A stretch of DNA of 64,000 nucleotides from Pseudomonadota bacterium (GCA_023457495.1 JAEWLQ010000077.1:19433-83432), one strand, 5' to 3'; shown: positions 26,328 through 35,761, counted from the first letter of the stretch. A program made the numbers and translations. The notes: generated by a model not told the origin, from the sequence alone.

Positions 26328-27680
26328 CTACGTCGGCTCGGGAAACTCCATCACGAAACGCGCACCGCGCGCCGCTTTCGCGTCGAGCGTCAATCGTCCG
26401 CCTTGCCGCTCCATGATGCACTTCGCGATCGCAAGCCCCAACCCCGCGCCAGGGCCCGACGCATCGGGGGCGCGGCGGAATCTCTCGAACAGTGATGCAG
26501 CGGCAGGCGCAGCGATTCCGGGCCCATCGTCGGCGATGATCACAGCGGCACCTTCAGCGGATAAGGTGATCGACGTGCCGGCGGGCGTGTACTGAATCGC
26601 GTTCTCGATCAGGTTGCGAAAAACCAGGCGCGTCAGTGTTGCATTCCCGTGCGCAGGCACGGACGCGTCGGGCGTCACGGCGGTCAGGTAGTGCTCCGAC
26701 TCGAGCGCGACAGGCGCCAGCTCCCGGGCCACTTCCAGCGCAACGGCGTGAGCGTCGAATTCGGCGAACTGGAACTGTTCCTGCGAATCGAGGCGCGCGA
26801 GACAGAGCAGTTGCTCGACGAGACGCGCGAGCTGTTCGATTTCGAACGCAACATCGCCCAGCTCCTGCGCAGAAAAGCGGGACTCGAGCCGTGCTCGCAA
26901 TGTCGCAAGCGGGGTGCGCAGCTGATGCGCGGCGTTGGCGGAAAATTCCCGCTGTACGCGATAGTCCGCTTCGAGCCGATCCAGCGAGGTGTTGACTGCC
27001 TGAACCAGCGGCACGAGCTCCCGGGGAAGATTCTCGGCATGCAACCGCTCGTCCAGACGACTCAGCGACAACATCGAGGCCTGATGCGAGACGGCACGCA
27101 AGGAGCGAAGCGAAGACAGCACCGTCACGACCACGACGCCGACCACGGCGATCAGCAGCAGGGCAATCGGCCAATACAACTCGTCCAGCGCGCCGAGCAT
27201 GAGTTGGGCGACCAGACTCTCTTCATCCTCGAGATTCCGCACCACGCGCAACCAGTGTGGGCCGCGACCGTCGTCTAGATAGAGGGTGGCAGCCATGATG
27301 CTGTTGCCCGACGACGCATCCGTTTCCCGCTGTATGACGATCTGCGCGCCGCCTTCGACCGGCAATGGCAGATAAGGCGCGGAGAAACCGCCCGACTGCA
27401 GCACCGAGCCATCCGCGCTCAGCAATTGAAAGCCGTTCAAGGCATCCGGTCGTGAGTAGAACTCTTGAAGGGGCCGTGGCAACTCGAGACGCGGTGGACC
27501 GTTCCCCGACACGACCGACGCACGCAGGTTCTGCACCTGGACGGCAATGCTCTGGCCTTCCAGACCCCACAGCCCTTCCCGAAACTCGGAGTACAACACC
27601 AGGTAGCTGCCGGCGAGCGCCAGCACGACCACGATGGTCAGTCGAACGATGAGTGATCGAAGCAAGGACGGAGCGCGCAT
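26328..27680 (-). CDS. Sensor histidine kinase
   Basis: A 450-residue membrane kinase. There is a transmembrane helix near the N-terminus (LTIVVVLALAGSYLVLY), a ~140-residue periplasmic sensor region, and a second helix (IALLLIAVVGVVVVTVL) followed by a HAMP-like segment. The H-box is ANAAHQLRTPLATL, the N-box NLIENAIQYTP, and the G boxes DDGPGIA and GAGLGLAIAKCIM. The frame extends upstream to 27857, but the ATG at 27680 sits 10 bases after the response-regulator stop and immediately precedes the first helix. It is the third gene of a TonB receptor-regulator-kinase operon and likely senses a signal linked to that receptor's substrate. Confidence 0.9.
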   Translation of the reverse strand: MRAPSLLRSLIVRLTIVVVLALAGSYLVLYSEFREGLWGLEGQSIAVQVQNLRASVVSGNGPPRLELPRPLQEFYSRPDALNGFQLLSADGSVLQSGGFSAPYLPLPVEGGAQIVIQRETDASSGNSIMAATLYLDDGRGPHWLRVVRNLEDEESLVAQLMLGALDELYWPIALLLIAVVGVVVVTVLSSLRSLRAVSHQASMLSLSRLDERLHAENLPRELVPLVQAVNTSLDRLEADYRVQREFSANAAHQLRTPLATLRARLESRFSAQELGDVAFEIEQLARLVEQLLCLARLDSQEQFQFAEFDAHAVALEVARELAPVALESEHYLTAVTPDASVPAHGNATLTRLVFRNLIENAIQYTPAGTSITLSAEGAAVIIADDGPGIAAPAAASLFERFRRAPDASGPGAGLGLAIAKCIMERQGGRLTLDAKAARGARFVMEFPEPT

Positions 27681-27690
27681 CGAGTCGCGA

Positions 27691-28359
27691 TCAGGAGGCG
27701 AGATAGCCCAGACCGCGCAAGGTCCGCAGCGACACATCGGCGCCCGCGGCCGCGAGCTTCTTGCGCAACCTGTGAATCTGCGTCTCCACCGAGTTCGCGC
27801 TGCGCTCCTGCTCGAAGTCGTACAGGCATTCCGCAAGCCGCTCCTTCGAGACGACACGACCCTGATTACGCAGCAGCGCTTCGAGCACGATCAGCTCCGA
27901 GCGCGTCAGATCGAGCGGCGTCTCGGCCACGGTGACGATGCGTGCGGACGTATCGAGCTTCACGCTGCCGAGGGTGAGCGTGCGACCCAATGCCGCGCCC
28001 GGTCGACGCAACAACGCGCGCAGCCGGGCGATGAGCTCCTGCATCGCGAACGGCTTGACCAGATAGTCGTCCGCGCCGCAATCCAGACCCCGCACGCGAT
28101 CCTCGATGGCGCCCAGCGCGGTGAGGATCAGCACGGGTGTCGTGCTGCCGCGGTTCCGCATTTCCTTCAGCGTGTCGAGGCCGGTGCCGTCCGGCAGCAT
28201 GAGATCGAGCACGGCGGCATCGTAATCGGCCGCTCCCCAGATTCGCAGTCCCTCGGTCGCCGAACCTGCGCTGTCAACTGCGAACCCCTGCGCATGCAGG
28301 CTCTCCGCGACAGCCTGACAGAGACGCGGGTTATCTTCGATGATGAGCAATCTCAATGG
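27691..28359 (-). CDS. OmpR-family response regulator
   Basis: A protein of about 222 residues. The receiver has the acidic pair IIEDN, the phosphoacceptor in AAVLDLMLPDG near residue 51, and the conserved Lys in YLVKPFA. The C-terminal winged helix has SELIVLEALLRNQG and ANSVETQIHRLRKKL, ending in RTLRGLGYLAS. The start is uncertain. TTG 28359 gives the usual MRLLIIEDN opening and lies just past the TonB-receptor stop. TTG 28386 would add nine residues and overlap that gene. It belongs to the QseB/TctD-like branch by appearance. It probably binds the phased repeats at 30821-30866. Confidence 0.9.
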   Translation of the reverse strand, partial: PLRLLIIEDNPRLCQAVAESLHAQGFAVDSAGSATEGLRIWGAADYDAAVLDLMLPDGTGLDTLKEMRNRGSTTPVLILTALGAIEDRVRGLDCGADDYLVKPFAMQELIARLRALLRRPGAALGRTLTLGSVKLDTSARIVTVAETPLDLTRSELIVLEALLRNQGRVVSKERLAECLYDFEQERSANSVETQIHRLRKKLAAAGADVSLRTLRGLGYLAS

Positions 28360-28369
28360 GCAATCCCGA

Positions 28370-30751
28370 TCACCAGGAACGTTCAAAGATGAGGCCGATG
28401 ATGGGAAATGCTTCCCCTTCGTCCGCGACGATCACGCCCCGCCGCGGGTCGAACTCCTGCGCATCGGACCCTGGCCCCGCATAGACATTGATCACATCGA
28501 GGAATGCGACCAGGTCCACCGGCCCAAGACTACGCCGGTAATCGACCCGGATATTGAGCGAGTGATAGTCATCGAGCAGAAGCGCGTTTGGCTCCGTCAG
28601 TTCCTTCGAGTACCGCAGCGGCTGTCCTGCTCCCAGCACGTCACTATTGATGATGAAGGCGTCCGTGGGTCGCCCGGTCGCCCATTTCCAGCGTGCGCCG
28701 ACCTTCCAGCGTTCGCTGATCTCCCAGCTGCCGCCGATGGAGAAGAAATGCTCGCGACTGAAGTCGGCATCATGTTCCCCGAAGCCATCGTTGTCGTCGA
28801 CGCGCGCATTGTTGTAGGCGTAAACGATGTTCCCGAACCAGCCATTCGCGAAATTCCGCGACAGAACGACGTCCACGCCGAGATTCGTGCCTTCCCCGCC
28901 GTTCGTGACCCGGCCACTCGTGCGTTCCTGCGCGACGACGAGATTATCGAGCCACTGATAATACGGCTCGACGAGCAGTGACCAGTTCGGACCGAAGTAC
29001 TTCTCGAAGCCGACGCTCACGTGAGTGATTCGCTCGTTCTCGATACCGAAGTTCTCCGGGCTCGCCGCGCGCACCAGGAAGCGCGGCGACTGATAAAACA
29101 CGCCCGCGGTTGCCGACACGCGCGTGCCCGGTGTGGGACGCCAGTTCGCCGCAAGCCGCGGAGAGACGAGCGATTCGTCCGAGAAGCCATCACGATCGTA
29201 ACGAAGCCCGGCTCTCAGATCCCAGCGATCGAATTCGAACACCTGCTCGCCGTAGGCGGCATAGCTGGTCTCCTTCGCTTCATACACCGAGTCCACGCTA
29301 TCCGGTGTCAACGTGATGTATTGCTGGCCGGGTGGGCGCGGATCGGTCGAACGATAGACGAAGCGGTCCCAGTCTTCCCTGAGGACTGTCGTGTAATCGA
29401 CGTCGGTCTGCCAGACGCGCAGCCCGGCCGATACCTGGCCGAGGCGATTGCGAGTCACATAGTCGCTGTGCCAGCCGATCTCGGTTTCCTTTTCGGTGAC
29501 GGTCATCAGGCGCTCGCGCACCGGCACGTCCGCAGCCGGCGTGCCCTCCGGCACGAGGTCCGGATACGCCTCGCCCTCCGCTGAAGTTTTGTCGTTCGAG
29601 CGAACGTAGAGTCGATTCGTCCATTCACCGACCTCCCCAACCAGGTGGCGCCACGTCAGCCCCGCCAGGTACAGGTCCTGCTCGGTGTCGATGAGCGACA
29701 CGTCCTCGAAGTTCGGCGACTCGAGCACGTTGTCTATGTCGCGCGTGTATTCCTCCGGCGCGTAAACACCCAGGAATTCTATCGTGTCGCCCGAATCGAG
29801 AGTCGTAACCGTCTTGAGCACGATATCGGTGAGCTTCGGCTGGCCAATGTCCAACTCTTCGATCATCTCGAATACGCGACCGAAATCGAACTGGCGCGCC
29901 GTGAAATACATGGTCGTACCATCGTGGATGCCGCTTGGCCCCTCGTAGCCGAGCTCGAGGCCTGCCATGTCCACCCGCAGACTGGCGCTGGGTGTCGGGC
30001 TTCCGCCTGCGACATCGAGCTTCAACAGAGAACCCGAGCGCCCTCCATATGCGGCGCTCCAGCCGCCGGGCGAGAACTCGGCGCTCGCGATGGAGTTAGG
30101 CGCGAAAATCGAGTAGCGACCACCGCCACCGATGTCCTCCTCCTCGCCGAGTGTCTGGTCGAAGTGCACCACTCGGTCGAAGGGCAACTCGTCGATCAGG
30201 ATCAGGTTGTCCCGAGGTCCACGGCCGCGCACGGAGAAGCTCGCGAATTCGCCGGTGGATACGAGTCCCGGCAAGCCGTCCAGCGCGCGCATGACATCGC
30301 TACCCGTCCCAGCGGCACTGCGCAGTTCTTCGCGGTTCAGTAGTGAGTTGCTTACCGCCCCATTCGGGTCGGCACTCAGCGCGCGGGCTTGAACCAGGAC
30401 TTCCTCGAGCGAGTCCGGGTGGGCGAGCATCTGCAAGCTGAGTGGAGTCACCTTGCGGCCGACGACACGTACGCTCGGTTCGTTGACAGTCACCAGGCCA
30501 GGGCCGGCCGCCGTGACCGCATAGAGTCCGGCTTCGAGGTCACCCAATTCGACCGTGCCATCGGCCTGTGTTCGACCGGTAACGACCTTGCCGTCACGGC
30601 CGGAAGCAGTCACGGTCACGCCCTCGATGGGCCGCCGCGTCTCCATGCTGACGATGGCAATGCGCATTCCGCCATCTGCGCCTTGGGCCATCGCAGCAGA
30701 CGATGCGCAGATGACCAGCAGTCCTGCTAAAAGCCGAATGGTTCGTTTCAT
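28370..30751 (-). CDS. TonB-dependent outer-membrane receptor
   Basis: A 793-residue receptor with a signal peptide (LLAGLLVICASSAAMAQG), an N-terminal carboxypeptidase-regulatory-like (Ig-fold) domain of ~85 residues, a plug domain (LDGLPGLVSTGEFASFSVRG, with an NLILIDELPF strand) and a long beta-barrel ending FERSW. I place the start at ATG 30751 with GAGGAG 5 bases upstream. It is followed directly by a response regulator and a sensor kinase, so receptor and regulators are co-expressed. The ligand is unknown. The Ig-like extension is common in SusC/CirA-like or oligopeptide/polysaccharide receptors. Confidence 0.9.
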   Translation of the reverse strand: MKRTIRLLAGLLVICASSAAMAQGADGGMRIAIVSMETRRPIEGVTVTASGRDGKVVTGRTQADGTVELGDLEAGLYAVTAAGPGLVTVNEPSVRVVGRKVTPLSLQMLAHPDSLEEVLVQARALSADPNGAVSNSLLNREELRSAAGTGSDVMRALDGLPGLVSTGEFASFSVRGRGPRDNLILIDELPFDRVVHFDQTLGEEEDIGGGGRYSIFAPNSIASAEFSPGGWSAAYGGRSGSLLKLDVAGGSPTPSASLRVDMAGLELGYEGPSGIHDGTTMYFTARQFDFGRVFEMIEELDIGQPKLTDIVLKTVTTLDSGDTIEFLGVYAPEEYTRDIDNVLESPNFEDVSLIDTEQDLYLAGLTWRHLVGEVGEWTNRLYVRSNDKTSAEGEAYPDLVPEGTPAADVPVRERLMTVTEKETEIGWHSDYVTRNRLGQVSAGLRVWQTDVDYTTVLREDWDRFVYRSTDPRPPGQQYITLTPDSVDSVYEAKETSYAAYGEQVFEFDRWDLRAGLRYDRDGFSDESLVSPRLAANWRPTPGTRVSATAGVFYQSPRFLVRAASPENFGIENERITHVSVGFEKYFGPNWSLLVEPYYQWLDNLVVAQERTSGRVTNGGEGTNLGVDVVLSRNFANGWFGNIVYAYNNARVDDNDGFGEHDADFSREHFFSIGGSWEISERWKVGARWKWATGRPTDAFIINSDVLGAGQPLRYSKELTEPNALLLDDYHSLNIRVDYRRSLGPVDLVAFLDVINVYAGPGSDAQEFDPRRGVIVADEGEAFPIIGLIFERSW

Positions 30752-30820
30752 CCCGATCTCCTCATTGCGCCTGGCGCGATACCCATGAACGCTCACCGCG
30801 CATGAACACTGAGCCTATCG

Positions 30821-30866
30821 AGGTGAAGGCGACGTGAAGAGCGTGCGAACGCCGCGTGAAGAGCGC
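30821..30866. promoter_or_regulatory. Four 11-bp-phased direct repeats upstream of the TonB/two-component operon
   Basis: GTGAAGGCG (30823), GTGAAGAGCG (30834), a degenerate GTGCGAACGC (30844) and GTGAAGAGCG (30856) follow each other at about 11-base spacing. Two of them are identical over 11 bases (30833-30843 and 30855-30865). Direct half-sites at one helical turn are the usual binding arrangement for OmpR-family regulators. The array lies 70-115 bases before the receptor start, so the operon's own regulator is the obvious candidate binder. Confidence 0.6.
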
Positions 30867-31221
30867 GGCAAGCGGCAGGAATCTGAGCAACATGGCGGTT
30901 CCTCGACAGTGGATAGTCACCGGAAGCCAAGGTAGCAATCGAGTCTGTCGCGAAACTTGCGGGAGTGAAGGCTGCCGGCGGGATCGGTATTACAGCGCTA
31001 CATCGATTCCGCGTAACGCAGGGATCTCGCAGGTCCAGTCCGACGTGATCGCTTCACCACTGACCCATCGGATTAGGGCCGGCAGGACCCCAGAAAGCAA
31101 AACCCCCGCCGGTTTCCCGACGAGGCTTTGAAATTCTCGCATCCGCCCATCGTCGCGTACGCGAACGATGGCGGAGCATTGGTCACTTCAAAGACGCGCC
31201 CGTTCCTTGGCCCCGTACGGT
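30867..31221. other. Intergenic stretch between the TonB operon and selO
   Basis: About 355 bases with no gene that I can support. It contains a terminator-like dispersed repeat (31098-31177) facing the end of selO, and nothing else recognisable. Confidence 0.5.
31098..31177. repeat. Dispersed ~80-bp repeat with two hairpins, copy 1
   Basis: A CCCCCGCCGGTTTCCCGACGA stem region is followed by AATTCT, GCATCCGC and a second hairpin (CCATCGT ... ACGATGG around CGCGTACGCGA), ending GGCGGAGC. A second copy lies at 48036-48115 with few differences. This copy lies just past the selO stop and may serve as its terminator, although the stem is imperfect here. (No run here exceeds the shared core.). Confidence 0.6.
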
Positions 31222-32724
31222 TCAAGTCCCGCAAAACGTCTGACGCACGCGCTCGGCCGGCGCCGGGGGCTGCTCGAATTCCCCCAAGCCGGGCTGGTCG
31301 TCGAAAGGATGCTCGATAATTTTCAGCAGTTGATGGAACGGCCCGAAGTCCGCGTACGTCGAGGCCGCTTCGAGCGCCGCCTCCACCCGGTGGTTGCGCG
31401 GAATGAAGGCCGGATTCAAGCGGCGCATGGTCGCGGCGCGTTCGGCCGCACCTTGCGGCTCGCTTGCGAGGCGTTCGCGCCAGCGCCGCAGCCAGTCTTC
31501 GATTCCGGTCGACGGCGCGAATAGCTCGTGTATCGCGGCGTCGTTGCCCGCCCCTTCGGCAGACCCCGCCAGACGACGAAACGTCAGGGTGAAATCGGCC
31601 CCGGCCGATTGCATCGTTGCCAACAGGGCCTTGATGAGTTCGACATCGCTTTCGTGCCCTATCGACAGGCCGATCTTGCGGCGCATGCGCGCCAGGAGCT
31701 GCGCATCGAAACTCGGCATGAAGCCTCTGACTACCGCGGTCGCGAGTTCGATCGCCTTCTCCGAGTCCGCATCGATGAGTGGCAACAGGGTTTCGGCGAA
31801 CCGCGCGAGATTCCATTGCGCGATGACGGGCTGATTGCCATACGCATACCGGCCACCATGGTCGATCGAGCTGAACACGGTGTTCACGTCATAGTGATCC
31901 ATGAACGCACACGGCCCGTAGTCGATCGTCTCGCCCGAGATGGCCATGTTGTCCGTGTTCATGACGCCATGGATGAAGCCGACGCCCATCCAGTCCGCGA
32001 TCAATGCGGCCTGTCGCTGCGTGACGGCTTCGAGCGCCGCGAGCGCGGGTAGTTTGGCATCCCGCGTGTCGGGGTAATGCCGCTCGATGACGTAGTCGAG
32101 AAGTTGTCGAACCGCATCGTGATCGTCGCGGGCCGCGAAGTATTCGAAGGTGCCGACGCGAACGTGACTCGCGGCCACACGTGTCAGCACCGCTCCTGGC
32201 AGCAGATCGTCGCGAACGACCTGCTCGCCGGTGGTGACGACCGCGAGCGAACGCGTGGTCGGAATGCCGAGCGCATGCATGGCCTCGCTGATGAGGTACT
32301 CGCGCAGCATCGGCCCCAGCGCCGCACGCCCGTCGCCTTTGCGCGAAAACGGCGTCCGTCCCGAGCCTTTGAGCTGGATGTCGCGCCGCACGCCGTCGCG
32401 CCCCACCCGTTCACCCAGCAGAATGGCGCGACCATCGCCGAGCTGCGGCACGAAGCCGCCGAACTGATGGCCCGCGTAGGCCATGGCAATCGGGTTCGCC
32501 TCGGGTGGAACTTGATTGCCCGAGAACCATGTTGCGGCTTCGCGCTCGAGGGCGAGCGGATCGAGTCCGAGTTCTTCCGCCAGTCGGGAGTTGAAGACGA
32601 CCAGCCGTGGATCCTTGACGGGCGCCGGTGCAACCCGCGCGTAGAACCGCGGAGGTAGTTCGGCGTAAGTGTTTTGAAAGCCGAGATGCATGACGGCGGG
32701 GCTCGAGCTGCCTTTCAGCGGCAT
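31222..32724 (-). CDS. selO: SelO-type protein AMPylase (YdiU family), copy 1
   Basis: A 500-residue pseudokinase-fold enzyme that transfers AMP to Ser/Thr/Tyr of proteins, acting in oxidative stress in E. coli. Motifs visible are FNSRLAEELGL, MAYAGHQFGGFVPQLGDGRA, the LKGSGRTPFSR nucleotide loop, VMNTDNMAISGETIDYGPC (catalytic Asp/Asn and metal Asp), and a Cys at the third position from the end (CGT), where eukaryotic SelO has selenocysteine. The ATG at 32724 has GGGGAGGAG upstream and overlaps the regulator stop by 10 bases; Met 32691 would match the start of copy 2. It is cotranscribed with the wHTH-TPR gene. Confidence 0.92.
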   Translation of the reverse strand: MPLKGSSSPAVMHLGFQNTYAELPPRFYARVAPAPVKDPRLVVFNSRLAEELGLDPLALEREAATWFSGNQVPPEANPIAMAYAGHQFGGFVPQLGDGRAILLGERVGRDGVRRDIQLKGSGRTPFSRKGDGRAALGPMLREYLISEAMHALGIPTTRSLAVVTTGEQVVRDDLLPGAVLTRVAASHVRVGTFEYFAARDDHDAVRQLLDYVIERHYPDTRDAKLPALAALEAVTQRQAALIADWMGVGFIHGVMNTDNMAISGETIDYGPCAFMDHYDVNTVFSSIDHGGRYAYGNQPVIAQWNLARFAETLLPLIDADSEKAIELATAVVRGFMPSFDAQLLARMRRKIGLSIGHESDVELIKALLATMQSAGADFTLTFRRLAGSAEGAGNDAAIHELFAPSTGIEDWLRRWRERLASEPQGAAERAATMRRLNPAFIPRNHRVEAALEAASTYADFGPFHQLLKIIEHPFDDQPGLGEFEQPPAPAERVRQTFCGT

Positions 32725-34601
32725 TCGAGCTCCTCCCCGGCCGGCTTGCAAAAGTCTCCGTACCCGTGGACGCGCCAGTACTGGGTCAATCCCAGGTCGC
32801 CCACCAGCGTCGCGAAGCCCGGCAATCTGCGGGTTTCGGCGAACAGCGGATGCCAGAGCACACCCGGATGCGCGCGACGCGATATCACCTCGGCCAGTAT
32901 CTCCAACGCGGTCTGCGGGTCGGCGTAATGCGCGGCCCACAACGCAAGGGCGACTTTCTCGGTGTCGTTCGCGGTAGCCGCGATCGCACGTATCTGTGGC
33001 GCGGCGCTCTCAGGGTCGTCGAGGAATTTCGCGAGGCGGCGATGTATGGCCGCGGCGGGGACCTGGTCAGTGATCGCGCCCAGCCTGCGCTCGAGCTCCG
33101 ACCGGTCGCCGCTCGCGAGCGCAGTGCTCATGCCGAAGTCCAGCATGCCTTCGCGCAATCCGTCCAGCTGCAAGCCGCGATCGACTTCGCGGAGCGCGGA
33201 TGCATAGTCGCCCTTGGCCAGGTAGGCCATTCCCAGGAAGCCGGCGTACGCGGGCGCGAGCGGATCGTGAGCGCGCGCGCTCTCGAGCACGGGTATTGCC
33301 TCGCGAACCCTGCCTACCACCAGCAGAAATATGCCGCGCGGGCCGGCCGACTCGGCGGACATTCCACGTTCGGCAAGGACTTTTTCGAGGCGTTGGAAAT
33401 ATTGGGCGCCGCCCAGCCAGTCTCCTCTGCGTGTCGCCACGACCCCGAGCCCGAGCAGCACGTGTGGCGCTTCGGGTGTCAGCTGCCGCGCGCGTTCCAG
33501 CGCATCCGCGGCCGCCGGTCGCCATTCGGCGGCGCGCTCCGGAATGGCGAAGGCGGCATTGCTGTAGGTTCCGCTCAGACCCGCCCACGCCATCGAGAAC
33601 TGCGGGTCGATGCTGACGGCGCGCTGCAAGTGCGCGATGGCGGGTGGAAAAGTGTCGCGCCGCGCGGTGATGTTGAGCGCCATGCCGCGCAGATACTCAT
33701 CGTACGCCTCGACGTCGTTCGTCATGCCCGGCATGCGTGCGAGGTCACCTAACTTCAGCTTCACCTGCATCGCGGCGCTGACCGCCTTCGCGATTTCGTC
33801 CTGGACGGCGAATATGTCCTCGAGCCGCCGTTCATAGGTTTGCGCCCACAATTGCTGGCTGGTGCGCGCCTCGATGAGCTGCGCCGTGATGCGCAAACGG
33901 TCGTCGGCCTTGCGCACGCTGCCGACGAGCAGATGCTCCACGCCTAACTTCTCTCCGACCGTCCGGGCATCGCTTCCCTGCCCCCGGAGCTGGAAGGACG
34001 ACGTGCGCGCGATGACACGCAGGTCGCGCAGGCTCGCCAGACGGTTGAGTACTTCCTCGGTGATGCCGTCGGCGAGGTATGCCTGATCGCCATCGGGCGA
34101 AAGGTCCGCGAACGGCAAGACCGCCAGCGAGCGGTCGATGGCCTTTTCTTGTGGACGAAAAACCCACACGAGCGCGAGGATCGTCGCGAGTAGCGCGACG
34201 GCGATTGCCGGCATCGCCCAGGAACGTTTCGCCGCCAGACGGCGGGGCGCGTCGGCGACCGGCGCTTCCGCGACCGGCGCATCCGCGGGCTCGACCGGCA
34301 CGATGAGGCGATACCCCCGCTTGGGGACGGTTTCGATATAACTCTGGCCGCCGTCCGTACTCCCGAGCGCCTCGCGCAACTGGCTGATGGCCAGATAGAC
34401 CGATCCATCGCTCACGACCACGTTCTTCCAGACCGCGGTCATCAAGTCCTCCACCGACGTCAACTCGCCGGCCCGTGCGGCCAGGTGCATCAGCACATCC
34501 ATGGCGCGCGGCTCGAGGCGCACGGATCGCCCGTCCCGTAAGAGCAGGCTCGAAGCCGGGTCGGCGATCCAGGCGCCGATTCTGGTTTTCGTGGCGGTCA
34601 T
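32715..34601 (-). CDS. CadC-like transmembrane wHTH regulator with TolB-N-like and TPR domains
   Basis: A 628-residue protein. Residues ~10-105 form an OmpR-type winged helix (RAMDVLMHLAARAGE, DGSVYLAISQLREALG, IETVPKRGYRLI). A Pro/Ala linker leads to one transmembrane helix near 135-150 (AIAVALLATILALVWVF). The periplasmic part starts with a FlgO/TolB-N-like domain (AVLPFADLSPDGD, LADGITEEVLNRL, HLLVGSVRKADD). TPR repeats follow to the C-terminus. This one-component architecture lets a periplasmic signal control a cytoplasmic DNA-binding domain. The downstream selO overlaps its stop and is a likely target. Confidence 0.87.
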   Translation of the reverse strand: MTATKTRIGAWIADPASSLLLRDGRSVRLEPRAMDVLMHLAARAGELTSVEDLMTAVWKNVVVSDGSVYLAISQLREALGSTDGGQSYIETVPKRGYRLIVPVEPADAPVAEAPVADAPRRLAAKRSWAMPAIAVALLATILALVWVFRPQEKAIDRSLAVLPFADLSPDGDQAYLADGITEEVLNRLASLRDLRVIARTSSFQLRGQGSDARTVGEKLGVEHLLVGSVRKADDRLRITAQLIEARTSQQLWAQTYERRLEDIFAVQDEIAKAVSAAMQVKLKLGDLARMPGMTNDVEAYDEYLRGMALNITARRDTFPPAIAHLQRAVSIDPQFSMAWAGLSGTYSNAAFAIPERAAEWRPAAADALERARQLTPEAPHVLLGLGVVATRRGDWLGGAQYFQRLEKVLAERGMSAESAGPRGIFLLVVGRVREAIPVLESARAHDPLAPAYAGFLGMAYLAKGDYASALREVDRGLQLDGLREGMLDFGMSTALASGDRSELERRLGAITDQVPAAAIHRRLAKFLDDPESAAPQIRAIAATANDTEKVALALWAAHYADPQTALEILAEVISRRAHPGVLWHPLFAETRRLPGFATLVGDLGLTQYWRVHGYGDFCKPAGEELECR

Positions 34602-34723
34602 CGGGGGCCAGCGTCGGTTCCTTCGACAGAACTAAGATGAATCTGAGGTTTCCCTCAGGCGTGGCGAGGCATGGGGATTGTAGCGTCCGGGCCGCCCAAA
34701 CCACCCGACCTGAGGACAAGGCC

Positions 34724-35761
34724 ATGAAACTACTCCGCGGATCCTTCCTGTTTGCTGCGATTGCACTGGCCAGCGCGAACCACGCGGCCGAAACGCCCGC
34801 ATCGCCACTGATCCCCGCCGAGGTCACCGCGATGTTGCTCGAGCACCGCGGTCAGTGGCGTGCCGAGGGGTGGGACATCGAGGGGGAGAAGCGCACCCCG
34901 GTGAAGGCGAGCTGGGAATGCAAGGCGGCCGTGAACGGCGTGGGCAATCTGTGCACATGGAATCACGAATGGGTCGACCGGCCCCACGACTCCGCTGTCG
35001 ACATCATGGGATACGACCCGAAGCTCAAGGTGTTGCGGATGCAGCGCGTCAACGACACGGGAATCATGGGCGCGGGCGCCGAAGTCACCGTGCGTGGCAA
35101 CACCATGACGGTGGTGCGGGAGTCCACCAGCCCGGATGGCAAGCCGCGCGTCATGCGCAATGAAATCGTGGTCACGAAGCCCGGGCAATGGGATCAGCAC
35201 ATCACCTTCGATGAGGACGGCAAGCGAGTGCGGGAATGGCGCCTGACGCAGCGGCGGGTCGAAGGTGCGCCGGTTGATGTGACTCGAACTACCGCACCGG
35301 GAACCGCGGTGCCCGCTGACGTCGTCGCGTGGCTGGAGGCAGCACGCGGCACCTGGCGCAGCGAAGGCGTCATCATCAATGGAGAGCAGCGCACGAAGGC
35401 CTTCGCGACCTGGGAATGCGTTGCCGCGGTGAATGGCATCGGCAACGTGTGCACCTGGCACCACGAGTGGACCGACCGCCCGGAGGATTCAGCGCTCGAT
35501 ATCCAGGGCTACGACCCGGACAAGAAGATGTTGAGCACCGCCCGCGTGAGCGACAGCGGGCTGCTCGAAGAACCCGCCACCATCCAATGGCGCGGCAACG
35601 GCGTGGGCGGCTCGCGGCACTTCACCGAGAACGGAAAGCCGGCCGTCATGCACAACGAGGTGGTGGCCAGGTCGCGCGATGAGCGGGCGCAGCGGATGTA
35701 TGTCGAGGTGGATGGGAAGGTAGTAAGAGAGTTCGTCATCACGCACCGGCGCGTGAAGTGA
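34724..35761 (+). CDS. Exported protein with two internally repeated domains
   Basis: A 345-residue exported protein. The start is ATG 34724, after GAGGACAAGGCC; frames further upstream overlap the divergent regulator. A signal peptide (LFAAIALASANHAA) precedes two repeats of about 150 residues each. Matching blocks are RAEGWDIEGEKRT / RSEGVIINGEQRT, WECKAAVNGVGNLCTWNHEW / WECVAAVNGIGNVCTWHHEW (shown in halves here) and SAVDIMGYDP / SALDIQGYDP. Each repeat carries two conserved Cys. The fold resembles DUF1579-type lipocalin-like domains but I cannot name it. Function unknown. Confidence 0.72.
   Translation: MKLLRGSFLFAAIALASANHAAETPASPLIPAEVTAMLLEHRGQWRAEGWDIEGEKRTPVKASWECKAAVNGVGNLCTWNHEWVDRPHDSAVDIMGYDPKLKVLRMQRVNDTGIMGAGAEVTVRGNTMTVVRESTSPDGKPRVMRNEIVVTKPGQWDQHITFDEDGKRVREWRLTQRRVEGAPVDVTRTTAPGTAVPADVVAWLEAARGTWRSEGVIINGEQRTKAFATWECVAAVNGIGNVCTWHHEWTDRPEDSALDIQGYDPDKKMLSTARVSDSGLLEEPATIQWRGNGVGGSRHFTENGKPAVMHNEVVARSRDERAQRMYVEVDGKVVREFVITHRRVK

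Noticed and set aside
31222..31240. A selenocysteine codon in SelO
   Set aside because: The third codon from the end reads Cys (TGC) in both copies, and translation stops normally after CGT residues.
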